Assembly (NCBI GenBank): GCA_902762565.1
Contig: CACWOS010000017.1
Location: 1 to 49,457, forward strand
Source: an uncultured Prevotellaceae bacterium
GTDB lineage: Bacteria; Bacteroidota; Bacteroidia; Bacteroidales; Bacteroidaceae
Reading direction: 5' to 3'
DNA length: 49,457 bases
Shown: in pieces, positions 39,494 through 49,245 of the stretch
Layout of the letters: each line of letters begins with the position of its first letter
How positions within the stretch are numbered: the first letter of the stretch is position 1
The notes under the pieces: model-generated
Database searches by the model: none
Seen by the model: the letters and a program-made list of their open reading frames with translations, nothing else
Told to the model about the DNA's origin: nothing
Program-made: the position numbers and the translations under genes

Positions 39494-39517
39494 GAGTTAA
39501 TATACAAAGTGTTAGAT

Positions 39518-41893
39518 TTACTTCCAAGCTGCACCTGTAGCCCAGCGCTGGTCACCGATCTTCTTGGTGTAGATGGGGTGAGCCTTCACCTTCTCTGTCA
39601 AGTTATAGTAGAAACCATCGACATTGTGACGGTGCATGTTGGCCTCGCCATTCTTTCCAAGAGGCTGAGGATCCTTGAAGAGTTCCTCGGCTTCGAGCTG
39701 ATAGCCTACTGCATCCTCTTCATTGTCGTTACGGTTGTCACCGAACTTAATTCTCGTCTCGCCATAACCACCAATGTTCAGACCGCCATTCTGATAACCT
39801 GCACCATTCTTCGTATCGCTAAATGCATAGTTAGTGAATAGACCGTCACTCAACGTTGTGGTGAGATCTGTTGAAGCTTTGTAGGTACCCCATGCAGGAA
39901 CGGCTGTTGCGTAGTTGTCAGCAAAGTCGTAAGTCAAATCCTTAGTGTCGATACGCATACCACGCATATAGAGGTTACGATCATCGTCAGCACCCTTACG
40001 AACCATCACGAAGAGGTTCTTCTTGACAGTGAACTTACTGCCGGCAGGTGCATAACGTGTCTCAATGAGCAGACCGTGGCCTGAAGAGCTTGAACGTGGA
40101 CTGAGGTTGACGAAGGTATTGTTCTCAATTTCAATATTCCACTTTGTACCGGCAGGCCATGCCAAGTTACCATTTTCAGAAACGAAGGCATGCTTAGGAA
40201 CATCGATGAACGTGTTATTCTTAACCTTCAAGTCCTTGAAGAAGTTAGAGTCCTTACGGTTACCAGGACCAGCAAACCATGAGTAACCACGACCATTGGC
40301 GTCGTATGGACCGCAATCGCGGAATACACATCCTGTTACAGTCATGTGCTCAATGAGCTGACGGTTAGGACCTTGGAAACGGATGAAACCACGGGTCAGA
40401 CCTGAGAAGGTACAGTTGGTGATGCTGAGTTCACTCAGGGAGAACGATAGACCCTGTGAGTTCATATTGATGAAATAGTTGGCACCAATAGAATACTTTG
40501 AGTTTCCGCCTGTACCATTCTTGTCCATATAGTTCCAAATGATGTGGGGATGAATGTTCAACTCGTTAAAGTGGATGGGCTGGATACCTAATGACACACC
40601 ATTCTCAGCACTACTTGCTGCGTTACGACAGAGCATGATAGTAACTGCATTTCCTGACATGCCAGCCTCGTCACTTGTACCAACACCAATCAGAACCTCT
40701 GCACGACCCTTGCCTGCAGCAATGTCGGCAGGATTAGTTTCAAGCGTGAAACCTTTGGTCATGTTGAAACTTGATGTCAGATAGTATGTCTTACCACCTT
40801 CCAGATAATAAACCTGTCCTTCAGGGATGGTATTATCCTTCATGTAGTTGATAAAGACTGTATCGATACGGGTAGCTTTGCCCAACAGATCTTTGGCGTT
40901 ATAGACAGTATTGCTCAAGATGGTGTCGTTAGGATCCGGCTTCCATTCAATCACGATAGGATCTGTGGGATCGCCCTGTGTACGTACCATTGCGCTGTTG
41001 AAGTTACCATCGAAGTGACGGGGTACTTTGTTGTTCCAACCATTGATGATGTAGGCAGCATTGGACTCCAAACCTTCGAAGTCAACATAGCCATTGGCCA
41101 AGTCTTGCTCTGTAATAGTATGGCGCAATGTAGGAAGGTCGGGGTTGTCGGCAGAAGGTTCCAGCGTGATTTCATCGAACACCCATTTGTTGTTAATGGG
41201 GTCGATAACCATACTATCGGAAGCAGCGAGGAAATCAGCATAATTACCCTCAACATCAGTAGAGAAGTTGACACGCAAAGATGTCTTGGTAACATTCTCT
41301 ACAGAGAAGATAGAGGGAATGTCATAGCGCATACCAGTATTCAGAGAACCCGTGAACAGTGCTCCGCGGTCGTCGTCACGACTCATGTCTGGCTGATGGC
41401 CTAAGTCATCAGATCCATCCGCAGCCTCGCTCAGCCAACCAGACCACTTAGAGTTGTAGGCTTCACCCTTGGGAGAAATGGCCTGCAGACAATAGAGGTA
41501 ACCAGTAGAGTAGGCCAAGTCTTCGTGGAGGAAACTCAGAGGATGTACACCGTCTTTTACATAAAGGATGGTGTCTAATACTTCGTCCTTAAACCAGCGT
41601 CCACCCTGTACTTTTCCTTTCAGGTGGTAAGCCACTGCGCCATCTACGGCATACCAGTTAAGCCAGATATCGTTGACGTGAGTGCTACCACTCTGAGTGA
41701 ACTGGTCAGCAGCTCCACAACCATACTGGTCAGAACTGTTACCTGTGTTCTGCGTAACGCGGAACTGTGGCATGAACAGACGGTCGCTCTGGTGCGTGTA
41801 GTTGTCTGTATTCTTGTCGTCGTCCTTGCAACTGGTAAGCACCATTGAGGTGCCTGCCAGGAGCAGAAGGAGATAAAAACTATATTTTTTCAT
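39518..41893 (-). CDS. DUF4957/DUF5123-like surface lipoprotein of the PUL
   Basis: 791 residues. Lipoprotein signal with lipobox LTSC (followed by KDDDKN). Fibronectin-like regions come first (VNDIWLNWYAVDGAVAYHLKG; TKTSLRVNFSTDVEGNY). A pectate-lyase-like beta-helix starts around residue 340 (VYYLEGGKTYYLTSSFNMTK) and runs through ITNCTFSGLTRGFIRFQG and VKNNTFIDVPKHAFVSENG. This is the layout of Bacteroidota DUF4957 plus DUF5123 proteins, which occur next to SusC/SusD in pectin loci. It takes the place of SusE/SusF and is probably a surface glycan-binding protein or lyase. Third gene of the operon, 21 bp after susD. Confidence 0.82.
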   Translation of the reverse strand: MKKYSFYLLLLLAGTSMVLTSCKDDDKNTDNYTHQSDRLFMPQFRVTQNTGNSSDQYGCGAADQFTQSGSTHVNDIWLNWYAVDGAVAYHLKGKVQGGRWFKDEVLDTILYVKDGVHPLSFLHEDLAYSTGYLYCLQAISPKGEAYNSKWSGWLSEAADGSDDLGHQPDMSRDDDRGALFTGSLNTGMRYDIPSIFSVENVTKTSLRVNFSTDVEGNYADFLAASDSMVIDPINNKWVFDEITLEPSADNPDLPTLRHTITEQDLANGYVDFEGLESNAAYIINGWNNKVPRHFDGNFNSAMVRTQGDPTDPIVIEWKPDPNDTILSNTVYNAKDLLGKATRIDTVFINYMKDNTIPEGQVYYLEGGKTYYLTSSFNMTKGFTLETNPADIAAGKGRAEVLIGVGTSDEAGMSGNAVTIMLCRNAASSAENGVSLGIQPIHFNELNIHPHIIWNYMDKNGTGGNSKYSIGANYFINMNSQGLSFSLSELSITNCTFSGLTRGFIRFQGPNRQLIEHMTVTGCVFRDCGPYDANGRGYSWFAGPGNRKDSNFFKDLKVKNNTFIDVPKHAFVSENGNLAWPAGTKWNIEIENNTFVNLSPRSSSSGHGLLIETRYAPAGSKFTVKKNLFVMVRKGADDDRNLYMRGMRIDTKDLTYDFADNYATAVPAWGTYKASTDLTTTLSDGLFTNYAFSDTKNGAGYQNGGLNIGGYGETRIKFGDNRNDNEEDAVGYQLEAEELFKDPQPLGKNGEANMHRHNVDGFYYNLTEKVKAHPIYTKKIGDQRWATGAAWK

Positions 41894-41914
41894 TGTTTTG
41901 CTCAGTTTTTAGAA

Positions 41915-43918
41915 TTAATAACCATAGTAATTCTTATAGACTCCATTGCTGCGGGTAACGGCATCCTGCGGGATAGGCAGAATGTAGCGTACGGGAGGCA
42001 GCGTGCTGAAGTCCATACCTGCAGAGAGTTCGGGCATGTCGGCAGGAATCTTATTTCCCTCTACGTCAATGTAGATGTATCCGCGCAGAGAACAACGAAC
42101 CTGTGGCTTTGCGCCTGTATCATCCTGCCAGTCAAACCATGATGCATATGTCCATGCATCTGCACCTGTTGTAGGAGGCATGTATTTACCATTCAGACCC
42201 CAGTTCTCCCAGAGGTTGTTAATAACCAGCGTGTCAGACTCATACTTATAGAATTTCAGTACGGGCAGGGTCTTGTTTGGATAATTATACTCAGTGGGGT
42301 AGAGATCATCACCAGGGTTGACAATCTTATAGTAGACGTCAGTGGGATAGCTGTCGAACTTTTCATAGATATCGTATGTATAGTCATCGGTAGCCTTGCC
42401 ATAGTATGTCCAGAATGTCACGAAGACTGTCTCGGCATAGCGGTTCCAGCGTACTAGATCCTTCCAGCGAAGGCCCTCACCGGCAAACTCCCAAGCGCGC
42501 TCATTGAAAAGAAGCTCGAAGAAGGCTTCCTTCGAATTGGCAGCATCGACGTAGTCGTTGACCATTGCACCTGCATTGGTAGCACCACGGAAGGCACGCT
42601 CACGTACCTGCTTAAGCGCATTCTTAGCTGCAGCTGTAGGACCACCGTTCAGCTCGTTTTCAGTCTCGGCAAACATGAGCAGCACATCAGCATAGCGCAT
42701 GTATGGGAAGTTAATACCTGTATTGCCACTGCTGTTATTACCCTGACGGTGATTCTCATCCCAGAACTTTGACCACTTATTGCAGTAGTTATTGTAGTCG
42801 TTGAGCAGAACGGGCTGTCCTGTGCCGTCGTAGCGCCAGTAACCGATAGCATCACGGCGAACATCTTCAGGATCGTAGGTGAAGCGGAAGAAAGCGTTCA
42901 GACGAACATTACCGCCACTGGTTCCCCAATAGTTGGGAGCCTCAGTGCCACCAGCTGCAGTCTCATCACCCTTGGGTCCATGAGCGTAGCCAATACTACC
43001 GCTGACGTTGATAGCGAACGGAATCTCGAAGATGGGGTCGTCATTGTTGGTGGTCTTGTAGTTACACTCATCAATGAACACCTGATACCAGTCTTTGGTA
43101 AGACTATGAGTGCCAGCCTTCATCACGGAGTCGCAGTACGTGCGGGCTATCTGATAGTATTCACGATAGTCATCGGCACGCTTCATTGTACCTCTAGATT
43201 TGGGATTGTTAACATCCGGATGGAGTGAATATCCACCACGATAGAGAGCCATACGTGCGATAAGAGCCCAAGCAAATTCCTTGGTGCAACGTTCTATACC
43301 CTGAGTAACGTTGCTTGATAGTTTCATTTTGGGTGCTGCTGCGCGTAGGTCGTTGATAAGCGTGGTCAGTATCACGTCACGATCAGTCTGTGGCATAACC
43401 ATGCTCTCAGCATCGTACGAACGTGTGAGGGAGAAAGGTACATCGCCAAACATGATAGTCAGATCGAGATACTGCATGGCACGCATACACTTGGCCTCGC
43501 CAATCATCTGGAGCATGTCCTCATCATCTTTGAGTCCACTCTTCTCTGCACCATTTACAAAGTTATTAGCGCGTTCAATCAGCGTATAGGCTGCATTCCA
43601 GGTGCTCATCAGACCGCTGGCATCTGGAGCAGCGTCGAACAGCTTGTACTCGTTGTGGCTGGCCGATTGTGACTCAGCTGAGCTGGTTGTGAACTCTACG
43701 TCGCTGTTCAAATCGTAGGTTGTCAGATAGGCATTGCCGTATGTGTTATTGTTGGCCAGTGCTGCATAGACACCATTGAGCAGACTATTGGCTTCGTTAA
43801 TGTTGCTGAACACATAGTCGTCAGTAACACTTGAAGGTGCCTCTGGCTCCATGAAGTCGCTGCAAGCGGTCAGTCCGATGAGGGCAAGTCCTGCAATGAA
43901 TATATTTTTCTTCTTCAT
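41915..43918 (-). CDS. SusD/RagB family nutrient-uptake lipoprotein
   Basis: 667 residues. Lipobox LTAC, then SDFMEPEAPSSVTDDYVFSN, the usual SusD opening. TPR-like helices follow (NSLLNGVYAALANNN, IGEAKCMRAMQYLDLTIMFGDVPF). The C-terminal SusD domain has MRYADVLLMFAETENELNG and LFNERAWEFAGEGLRWKDLVRW. It forms the lid of the SusC channel and binds the oligosaccharide at the cell surface. It lies 15 bp after susC. The length is in the upper range for the family. Confidence 0.95.
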   Translation of the reverse strand: MKKKNIFIAGLALIGLTACSDFMEPEAPSSVTDDYVFSNINEANSLLNGVYAALANNNTYGNAYLTTYDLNSDVEFTTSSAESQSASHNEYKLFDAAPDASGLMSTWNAAYTLIERANNFVNGAEKSGLKDDEDMLQMIGEAKCMRAMQYLDLTIMFGDVPFSLTRSYDAESMVMPQTDRDVILTTLINDLRAAAPKMKLSSNVTQGIERCTKEFAWALIARMALYRGGYSLHPDVNNPKSRGTMKRADDYREYYQIARTYCDSVMKAGTHSLTKDWYQVFIDECNYKTTNNDDPIFEIPFAINVSGSIGYAHGPKGDETAAGGTEAPNYWGTSGGNVRLNAFFRFTYDPEDVRRDAIGYWRYDGTGQPVLLNDYNNYCNKWSKFWDENHRQGNNSSGNTGINFPYMRYADVLLMFAETENELNGGPTAAAKNALKQVRERAFRGATNAGAMVNDYVDAANSKEAFFELLFNERAWEFAGEGLRWKDLVRWNRYAETVFVTFWTYYGKATDDYTYDIYEKFDSYPTDVYYKIVNPGDDLYPTEYNYPNKTLPVLKFYKYESDTLVINNLWENWGLNGKYMPPTTGADAWTYASWFDWQDDTGAKPQVRCSLRGYIYIDVEGNKIPADMPELSAGMDFSTLPPVRYILPIPQDAVTRSNGVYKNYYGY

Positions 43919-43933
43919 AGTAGTTGCTGAATT

Positions 43934-46900
43934 TTAGAATGACAAATTAAATCCAAACAGATAGCTGCGGTTACGTGGATAACGGTTGTAGTCGACACTT
44001 GGAGTCAGACCACTCTGGATGTCAACTTCGGGGTCGTAGCCGCTATATTTGGTGAGGCAGAAGAGGTTAGCGCCAGTGAAGTAAACGCGCAGACGATCTA
44101 ATCCAATCTTGCTAGTAATCTTCTTAGGCAAAGTATAACCCACAGTAATGTTCTGCAGACGCAGGAACGAACCGTCCTCTACGAAGTAAGAGTGAGTGTA
44201 ATCGGATGAAACACGCATGGGGTTCCAAAGGGTCTTACTAGCGTTGATGCGCTCGTATTCATCCATATACTGAATCTTCTGGCTGTTGTTGACCAACTGC
44301 TCGCTCATCCAATACAGTGACTGTGAACCATCGGCGTTAGTATTGTAGATATCACCAAAGTAAACCCAACGATTATCATAGCTGAAGTCTGCCGAGATGT
44401 TCAGCGGGCTGGTGCTCAAACTGTTGCCCTTCGAAGATGCCAAACGGTACTTGGTAGCATTAAGCACGTCAAAGTTCAGGAAATAGACAAAGTTAGCATT
44501 GAAATCGAAGTCCTTCCAACGGCCACTGAAGCCGAAACCACCCTGCAAACGGGGATTGGTGTTACCTATCACGGTACGGTCATTCTCATCAATTTGTCCG
44601 TCACCGTTCAAGTCCTTGAATTTAGGATCACCAGGATGTACGTTGTTGAGAGCTGTATCTGTATTCTTGGCATAGAGACCATTTACTACACCATCCTTCA
44701 ACTTATAGGTAAAACCATCGCGTTCAAAGTCGCTGAATTGGTAAATACCGTCGTATACAAAACCATAAATCAAACCGATTTCCTCACCTACGCGGAGACA
44801 GAAGTCATCGTAACCAGGTGCCCAGCCACTCTTCTTACTGCTAGCCCAGATAACGTTGTCCTCGTTGTTCAACTGGTCAACTTTAGTCTTGTTGTAACCC
44901 AGTGTGGCATTGAAACTTAAATCAAAGTCTTTCTTCTGGAACATCTGATAGTTGATGGTCAACTCAACACCCTTATTGGTTACCTGACCAACGTTCTGTT
45001 GCTGATAGGTGTAACCGGTAGTGGTGGGGATGTAGCTCTTGTAGAGCAGGTCCTTTGTTGTGTTCCAATATAACTCTGGCGTCAGGGTGAGTCGTCCGTT
45101 AAAGAAACTCAGGTCGAATGCCAAGTTGCGGTTGATGGTCGTTTCCCACTTGATACCTTCGTTGGGGAAAGTGTTGCTGGCAGCATAGTAAGACTCACCA
45201 TTCTCAGTCAGAGTGCTTTCACCCCAGCTGGGACCGCCATTGGCATTGATGCTATATTGATAGCGCCAGAGGTCATCGCCGATATCGTTGTTACCAGCTA
45301 AACCGTAAGAAGCACGAATCTTGAACTGGTTCATGAATTTCTTATTCCACCAAGGCTCTTCACTGACAACCCATGCACCAGAGATAGAGGGGAAGTAACC
45401 CCACTGGTGTCCAGGAGCAAACTTTGTACTACCATCGGCACGCATTGTCAAAGAAATGAGGTAACGGTGCTTGTAGTTGTAGTTGAACTGACCGAAGAAT
45501 GACAACATGCGGTCAGGGGTCTTTACAGTTGATGTAGCTTGGTATGCTGTACCTAAGCCCATGTTGGCGAATGCCTTATCTGGAGAAATGAACTGTGGGA
45601 AGTAGCGTGACGAGTGTACGTTGGTAGTGCGCTGGTCATCGTACATTTCATGACCCAACAGAGCAGAGAAATTGTGGTCCTCCTTTACAGTGAAGGTATA
45701 ATTCAATGTGTTGGTCCAAGTGTACTTGTTACGACGAACGTCAGTAATCTGAGCTACAGGCTTATCCTCATTGTTGTGAGCAGTATCTGTGAGATAACCC
45801 CAGAACTGGTTGTTGTCACTGAAACCCCAGAACTGGGCAATATCAGTGCGGAATACCAGATTGTCAATGATTTCCCATGACAGAGATGCCTGATTGGTGA
45901 AGTTGTATGAGTGCTTCTTCTGATAGTTCTGGTCTATGTCATCCATAGGACTTGCCATTTTCCAGTAACGCTCCTGATTGTAAATAAGAGCTTCCTCGCG
46001 GCTGTGTGTAAACTCACGATAGCCATTGGTGGGACGATAGCGCAGTACGCCAACCAGACCACCAGTACCAATACCGTCAGCACCAGCACCTAAATCACGA
46101 CGATAGGTGAAGCGTGGGTTAATGGTCACCTTGACACGGGGTGATAATTGCAGATAGATCTTGGTGTTCATGTTCGTACGACGTACACCAGAGCTGGCAA
46201 TGATACCATCCTCATTGTGGTGAGTCAACGATGTGCTGAAACGAATCTTGTCGTTACCGCCATTGATAGTGGCATTGTACATCTGTGACCATGCTGTACC
46301 ACCCATCAGTTCGTCCTGCCAGTCGTGTGTTGTGGCAGTCTTATAAATGTCCATATCGGCAGGGTTACCGAAATTGGTACGGAAAGCATAGTTGTTGGAC
46401 TTGTTGTTGTAAGACAGGTCACGCTGATACTTTACAAACTCATAAGCATCCAGCATTTCCTGCTTGCCAGCCAACTTCTTAGCCTGTGCGTACGCGTTGA
46501 ACTCTACCTTTAACTTACCCTGCTGGGCCGACTTGGTGGTAACAACAACAACACCATTACCGCCTCGAGCACCGTAGATGGCAGTCAGAGAGGCGTCCTT
46601 CAATACATCGATAGAAGCAATGTCAGTGGGGGGCAGGTCGTTGATATTGTCCTGCTGGAAACCATCGACGATGAACAACGGTTGGTTGTTCTGTCCGAGG
46701 GCTGCACCACCACGAATCTTGATGTAAACATCAGCACCAGGGGCACCGTCAACCGTACTGATCTGCACACCGGCAATTTTACCCTGAAGGGCTTCAGCTG
46801 CTGATGCTACAGGTACTACAGCCAGTTTAGCACCACTGATAGAACCTACCGAACCGGTCAGGTCCTTACGGGCTTTGCTGGTGTAACCAACAACAACCAC

Positions 46901-47218
46901 TTCTTCAAGGGCGGCATTGTCGTCCTGAAGCGTGACTTTCATTTCGGGAGCTGCTGCGACTTCTTGGGTTGTCATACCCACGTACGAAATCACCACAGTC
47001 TTTGCCTTCTGAAGCTTCAGTGTAAAATTACCGTCTAAGTCGGTCACTGTTGCATTCTTCGGATTTCCCTTCTCAACTACGGTCGCACCAATGACGGCTT
47101 CGCCAGTGGCATCAATGACCGTACCCTTAGCAGTAGTCTGGGCCGAAACCTGACCGCATACTAAGAGCAGACACAATAGAAGTGTCGATCGAAAGATACT
47201 CTTGATTTTAACAGACAT
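43934..47218 (-). CDS. SusC/RagA family TonB-linked outer-membrane transporter
   Basis: 1094 residues. Signal peptide to VSAQ, N-terminal carboxypeptidase-regulatory-like domain (AKGTVIDATGEAVIGATVVE), TonB-box-type segment (EEVVVVGYTSKARKDLTGSVG), plug domain with the SusC signature ARGGNGVVVVTTKS near residue 219, and a 22-strand barrel ending in YLFGFNLSF. It imports oligosaccharides released at the surface, powered by TonB. First gene of the operon with susD and the DUF4957-like gene. Its control region has two promoter-like sites and a palindrome (47270-47378). The pectin assignment rests on neighbours. Confidence 0.95.
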   Translation of the reverse strand: MSVKIKSIFRSTLLLCLLLVCGQVSAQTTAKGTVIDATGEAVIGATVVEKGNPKNATVTDLDGNFTLKLQKAKTVVISYVGMTTQEVAAAPEMKVTLQDDNAALEEVVVVGYTSKARKDLTGSVGSISGAKLAVVPVASAAEALQGKIAGVQISTVDGAPGADVYIKIRGGAALGQNNQPLFIVDGFQQDNINDLPPTDIASIDVLKDASLTAIYGARGGNGVVVVTTKSAQQGKLKVEFNAYAQAKKLAGKQEMLDAYEFVKYQRDLSYNNKSNNYAFRTNFGNPADMDIYKTATTHDWQDELMGGTAWSQMYNATINGGNDKIRFSTSLTHHNEDGIIASSGVRRTNMNTKIYLQLSPRVKVTINPRFTYRRDLGAGADGIGTGGLVGVLRYRPTNGYREFTHSREEALIYNQERYWKMASPMDDIDQNYQKKHSYNFTNQASLSWEIIDNLVFRTDIAQFWGFSDNNQFWGYLTDTAHNNEDKPVAQITDVRRNKYTWTNTLNYTFTVKEDHNFSALLGHEMYDDQRTTNVHSSRYFPQFISPDKAFANMGLGTAYQATSTVKTPDRMLSFFGQFNYNYKHRYLISLTMRADGSTKFAPGHQWGYFPSISGAWVVSEEPWWNKKFMNQFKIRASYGLAGNNDIGDDLWRYQYSINANGGPSWGESTLTENGESYYAASNTFPNEGIKWETTINRNLAFDLSFFNGRLTLTPELYWNTTKDLLYKSYIPTTTGYTYQQQNVGQVTNKGVELTINYQMFQKKDFDLSFNATLGYNKTKVDQLNNEDNVIWASSKKSGWAPGYDDFCLRVGEEIGLIYGFVYDGIYQFSDFERDGFTYKLKDGVVNGLYAKNTDTALNNVHPGDPKFKDLNGDGQIDENDRTVIGNTNPRLQGGFGFSGRWKDFDFNANFVYFLNFDVLNATKYRLASSKGNSLSTSPLNISADFSYDNRWVYFGDIYNTNADGSQSLYWMSEQLVNNSQKIQYMDEYERINASKTLWNPMRVSSDYTHSYFVEDGSFLRLQNITVGYTLPKKITSKIGLDRLRVYFTGANLFCLTKYSGYDPEVDIQSGLTPSVDYNRYPRNRSYLFGFNLSF

Positions 47219-47269
47219 AAAATTAGTAGTTTTTATAAATTAAACATAAAAAATATATATTTTGAGTGC

Positions 47270-47277
47270 AAAGTTAA
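47270..47277 (-). promoter_or_regulatory. Proximal -7 element of susC
   Basis: TAACTTTG on the - strand, followed by CA; leader of about 48 nt to the ATG at 47218. The -33 match is weak. Confidence 0.6.
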
Positions 47278-47321
47278 ACAAAATTATTCATTTGTGCTAA
47301 CATTTCTTATTTTTTTTTGTG

Positions 47322-47335
47322 TTAAACGTTTACGT
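47322..47335. promoter_or_regulatory. Palindromic operator candidate upstream of susC
   Basis: TAAACGTTTA (47324-47333) is a perfect 10-bp palindrome within GTTAAACGTTTACG. The form resembles LacI-family sites with a central CG. It lies about 50 bp upstream of the proximal element and just downstream of the distal one at 47371. No regulator gene is in the window. Confidence 0.45.
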
Positions 47336-47370
47336 GTCATTTCACCACTTGTTTCTTACTTATTCCGTTG

Positions 47371-47378
47371 CAAAGGTA
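47371..47378 (-). promoter_or_regulatory. Distal -7-like element upstream of susC
   Basis: TACCTTTG on the - strand followed by CA. It is flanked by inverted CACCACTT (47343-47350) and AAGTGGTG (47418-47425). The 334-bp gap 47219-47552 holds only these control elements and the GH43 promoter; no gene is seen. Confidence 0.45.
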
Positions 47379-47516
47379 TACTTTTTCCTCCAATGTGAGG
47401 TGGAGTATTGTCACAAAGTGGTGGATTTTTTGCGCAAAATCGTGGTTTTTGGCCGTTTGGGGACGAATCTCCACTAAAAAAGGAGCATTTTATACCTTTA
47501 TATAATAATTAATGTG

Positions 47517-47524
47517 TATCTTTG
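47517..47524 (+). promoter_or_regulatory. -7 element of the GH43 gene
   Basis: TATCTTTG followed by CAAGCA, 28 nt before the ATG at 47553. It also rules out the more upstream ATG at 47514 as a start. Confidence 0.7.
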
Positions 47525-47552
47525 CAAGCACAAACAAACAACAAACAATAAA

Positions 47553-49229
47553 ATGATGAGAAAACTAATCTGTACCCTTTTGACAGTGTTGCCCATGACG
47601 ATGATGGGCCAGTATCGTTCGCAAGTATGGAGCCCCGATAATGGTGACGGCACCTACACCAACCCAGTGATTAATGCCGACTACTCGGATCCTGATGTCT
47701 GTGTCGGTCCCAGTGGCGAGGACTACTATATGACGGCATCGTCGTTCCAGTGTACGCCAGGCTTGCCCATCCTGCACTCAAAAGACTTGGTGAACTGGGA
47801 GATTATTGGTTATGCCCTCGACAAGCTTTATGAGGGTGACAACAAACTGATTGAACATTTCAATACGCCTCAGCACGGCAATGGCGTCTGGGCACCGAGC
47901 ATTCGCTATCATGCGGGCTGGTACTACATCTATTGGGGTGATCCCGACTTCGGCGTGATGATGGTGAAGACACAGAATCCTGCCGGCAAGTGGGAGGCTC
48001 CCGTCTGTGTCATCAAGGGCCAAGGCTATATTGACACCACACCGCTGTGGGACGAGGATGGCCGCTGCTACTTGGTGAACGGTTGGGCCAACTCGCGCTC
48101 CAAGTTTGCTTCCGTACTGACCGTACGCGAACTGAGTGCTGATGGTACAAAGCCCATTGGACAGCCCGTCATCGTGTTCGACGGTAACGGTACGGAGAAT
48201 CGTACCTGCGAGGGTCCAAAGTTCTATAAGCGCGACGGCTGGTATTGGATTATGTGTCCTGCCGGTGGTGTGCCCGAGGGTTTCCAATTGGCCATGCGAA
48301 GCAAGAGTCCATACGGTCCCTACGAGCATAAAATCGTGCTGGCTCAGGGCAAGACGCAGATTAACGGCCCTCACCAAGGCGCGTGGGTACATAATATATA
48401 TAATGAAGACTGGTTCATCCACTTCCAGGACAAGGAGGCCTACGGTCGCGTGGTACACCTGAATCCTGTCGACTGGTCGACGGGCTGGCCCATCATGGGT
48501 AAGAAGGGTGAACCCGTCACTACCTACAAGAAGCCCCAGTCGTCATCCAAGGTCATCGTGAACCCTCAGGAGAGTGATGAGTTTAACAGCACGACTATCG
48601 GAAAGCAGTGGCAGTGGCAGGCCAACTACGACGAGAAGTTTGGTGTGCCTACCGCTTTCGGCACCCTGCGTATCTATAACTACAAACTCCCTGAAACTGA
48701 GAAAAATCTCTTTCTTGTTCCCAACATGCTTCTGCAGAAGACGCCTGCCGACGAGTTCAAGGCTACTGCCAAACTGCGTTTCACGTCGAAGGCCGACGGA
48801 CAGATGGGCGGCCTCATCATGATGGGTCTCGACTATCAGGCATTGGTTGTCAAGCGGGTAGGGAAGGAGTTCCAGCTGTTGCTGCTGACCTGCAAGAATG
48901 CCGATAAGGGCAAGCCGCAGGAGGAAAAACTCATTGCCACGCTGAAACCTACTGCCGAAGACAAGGTTGACTACAAGCCTGGCATCCACGAGGACATCTA
49001 TCTGCGCCTCACCGTTACCAATGCTGAGGCTGGTGTAGCTCATGGCGGCAAACCCATCGTCCGCTTCGCCTATAGTCTGAACAACAAGAAGTGGACCGAT
49101 TGTGGCAGCGAGTTCCAGATGCGCCAAGGCAAATGGATAGGTGCCAAATTTGGTTTCGTCAGCGTTGACACCAACCCCAAGTCCGACCGCGGCTGGCTTG
49201 ACGCCGACTGGATTCACGTAGAGAAATAA
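47553..49229 (+). CDS. GH43 family glycoside hydrolase
   Basis: Secreted five-bladed propeller enzyme of 558 residues (signal peptide LICTLLTVLPMTMMGQ). The GH43 start is NPVINADYSDPDVCVGP, with the general-base Asp near residue 43. The centre has VWAPSIRYHAGWYYIYWGDP, then GYIDTTPLWDEDGRCYLVNG, and the likely general-acid Glu in CEGPKFYKRDGWYW near residue 219. A C-terminal beta-sandwich from about residue 345 (SDEFNSTTIGKQWQWQANYD) fits the GH43_C2/DUF1349-like type. Activity on arabinose- or xylose-containing side chains is likely from the family. Start at 47553 because the promoter overlaps the earlier ATG at 47514. Divergent from susC. Confidence 0.92.
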   Translation: MMRKLICTLLTVLPMTMMGQYRSQVWSPDNGDGTYTNPVINADYSDPDVCVGPSGEDYYMTASSFQCTPGLPILHSKDLVNWEIIGYALDKLYEGDNKLIEHFNTPQHGNGVWAPSIRYHAGWYYIYWGDPDFGVMMVKTQNPAGKWEAPVCVIKGQGYIDTTPLWDEDGRCYLVNGWANSRSKFASVLTVRELSADGTKPIGQPVIVFDGNGTENRTCEGPKFYKRDGWYWIMCPAGGVPEGFQLAMRSKSPYGPYEHKIVLAQGKTQINGPHQGAWVHNIYNEDWFIHFQDKEAYGRVVHLNPVDWSTGWPIMGKKGEPVTTYKKPQSSSKVIVNPQESDEFNSTTIGKQWQWQANYDEKFGVPTAFGTLRIYNYKLPETEKNLFLVPNMLLQKTPADEFKATAKLRFTSKADGQMGGLIMMGLDYQALVVKRVGKEFQLLLLTCKNADKGKPQEEKLIATLKPTAEDKVDYKPGIHEDIYLRLTVTNAEAGVAHGGKPIVRFAYSLNNKKWTDCGSEFQMRQGKWIGAKFGFVSVDTNPKSDRGWLDADWIHVEK

Positions 49230-49245
49230 CAAACGATAACATAAT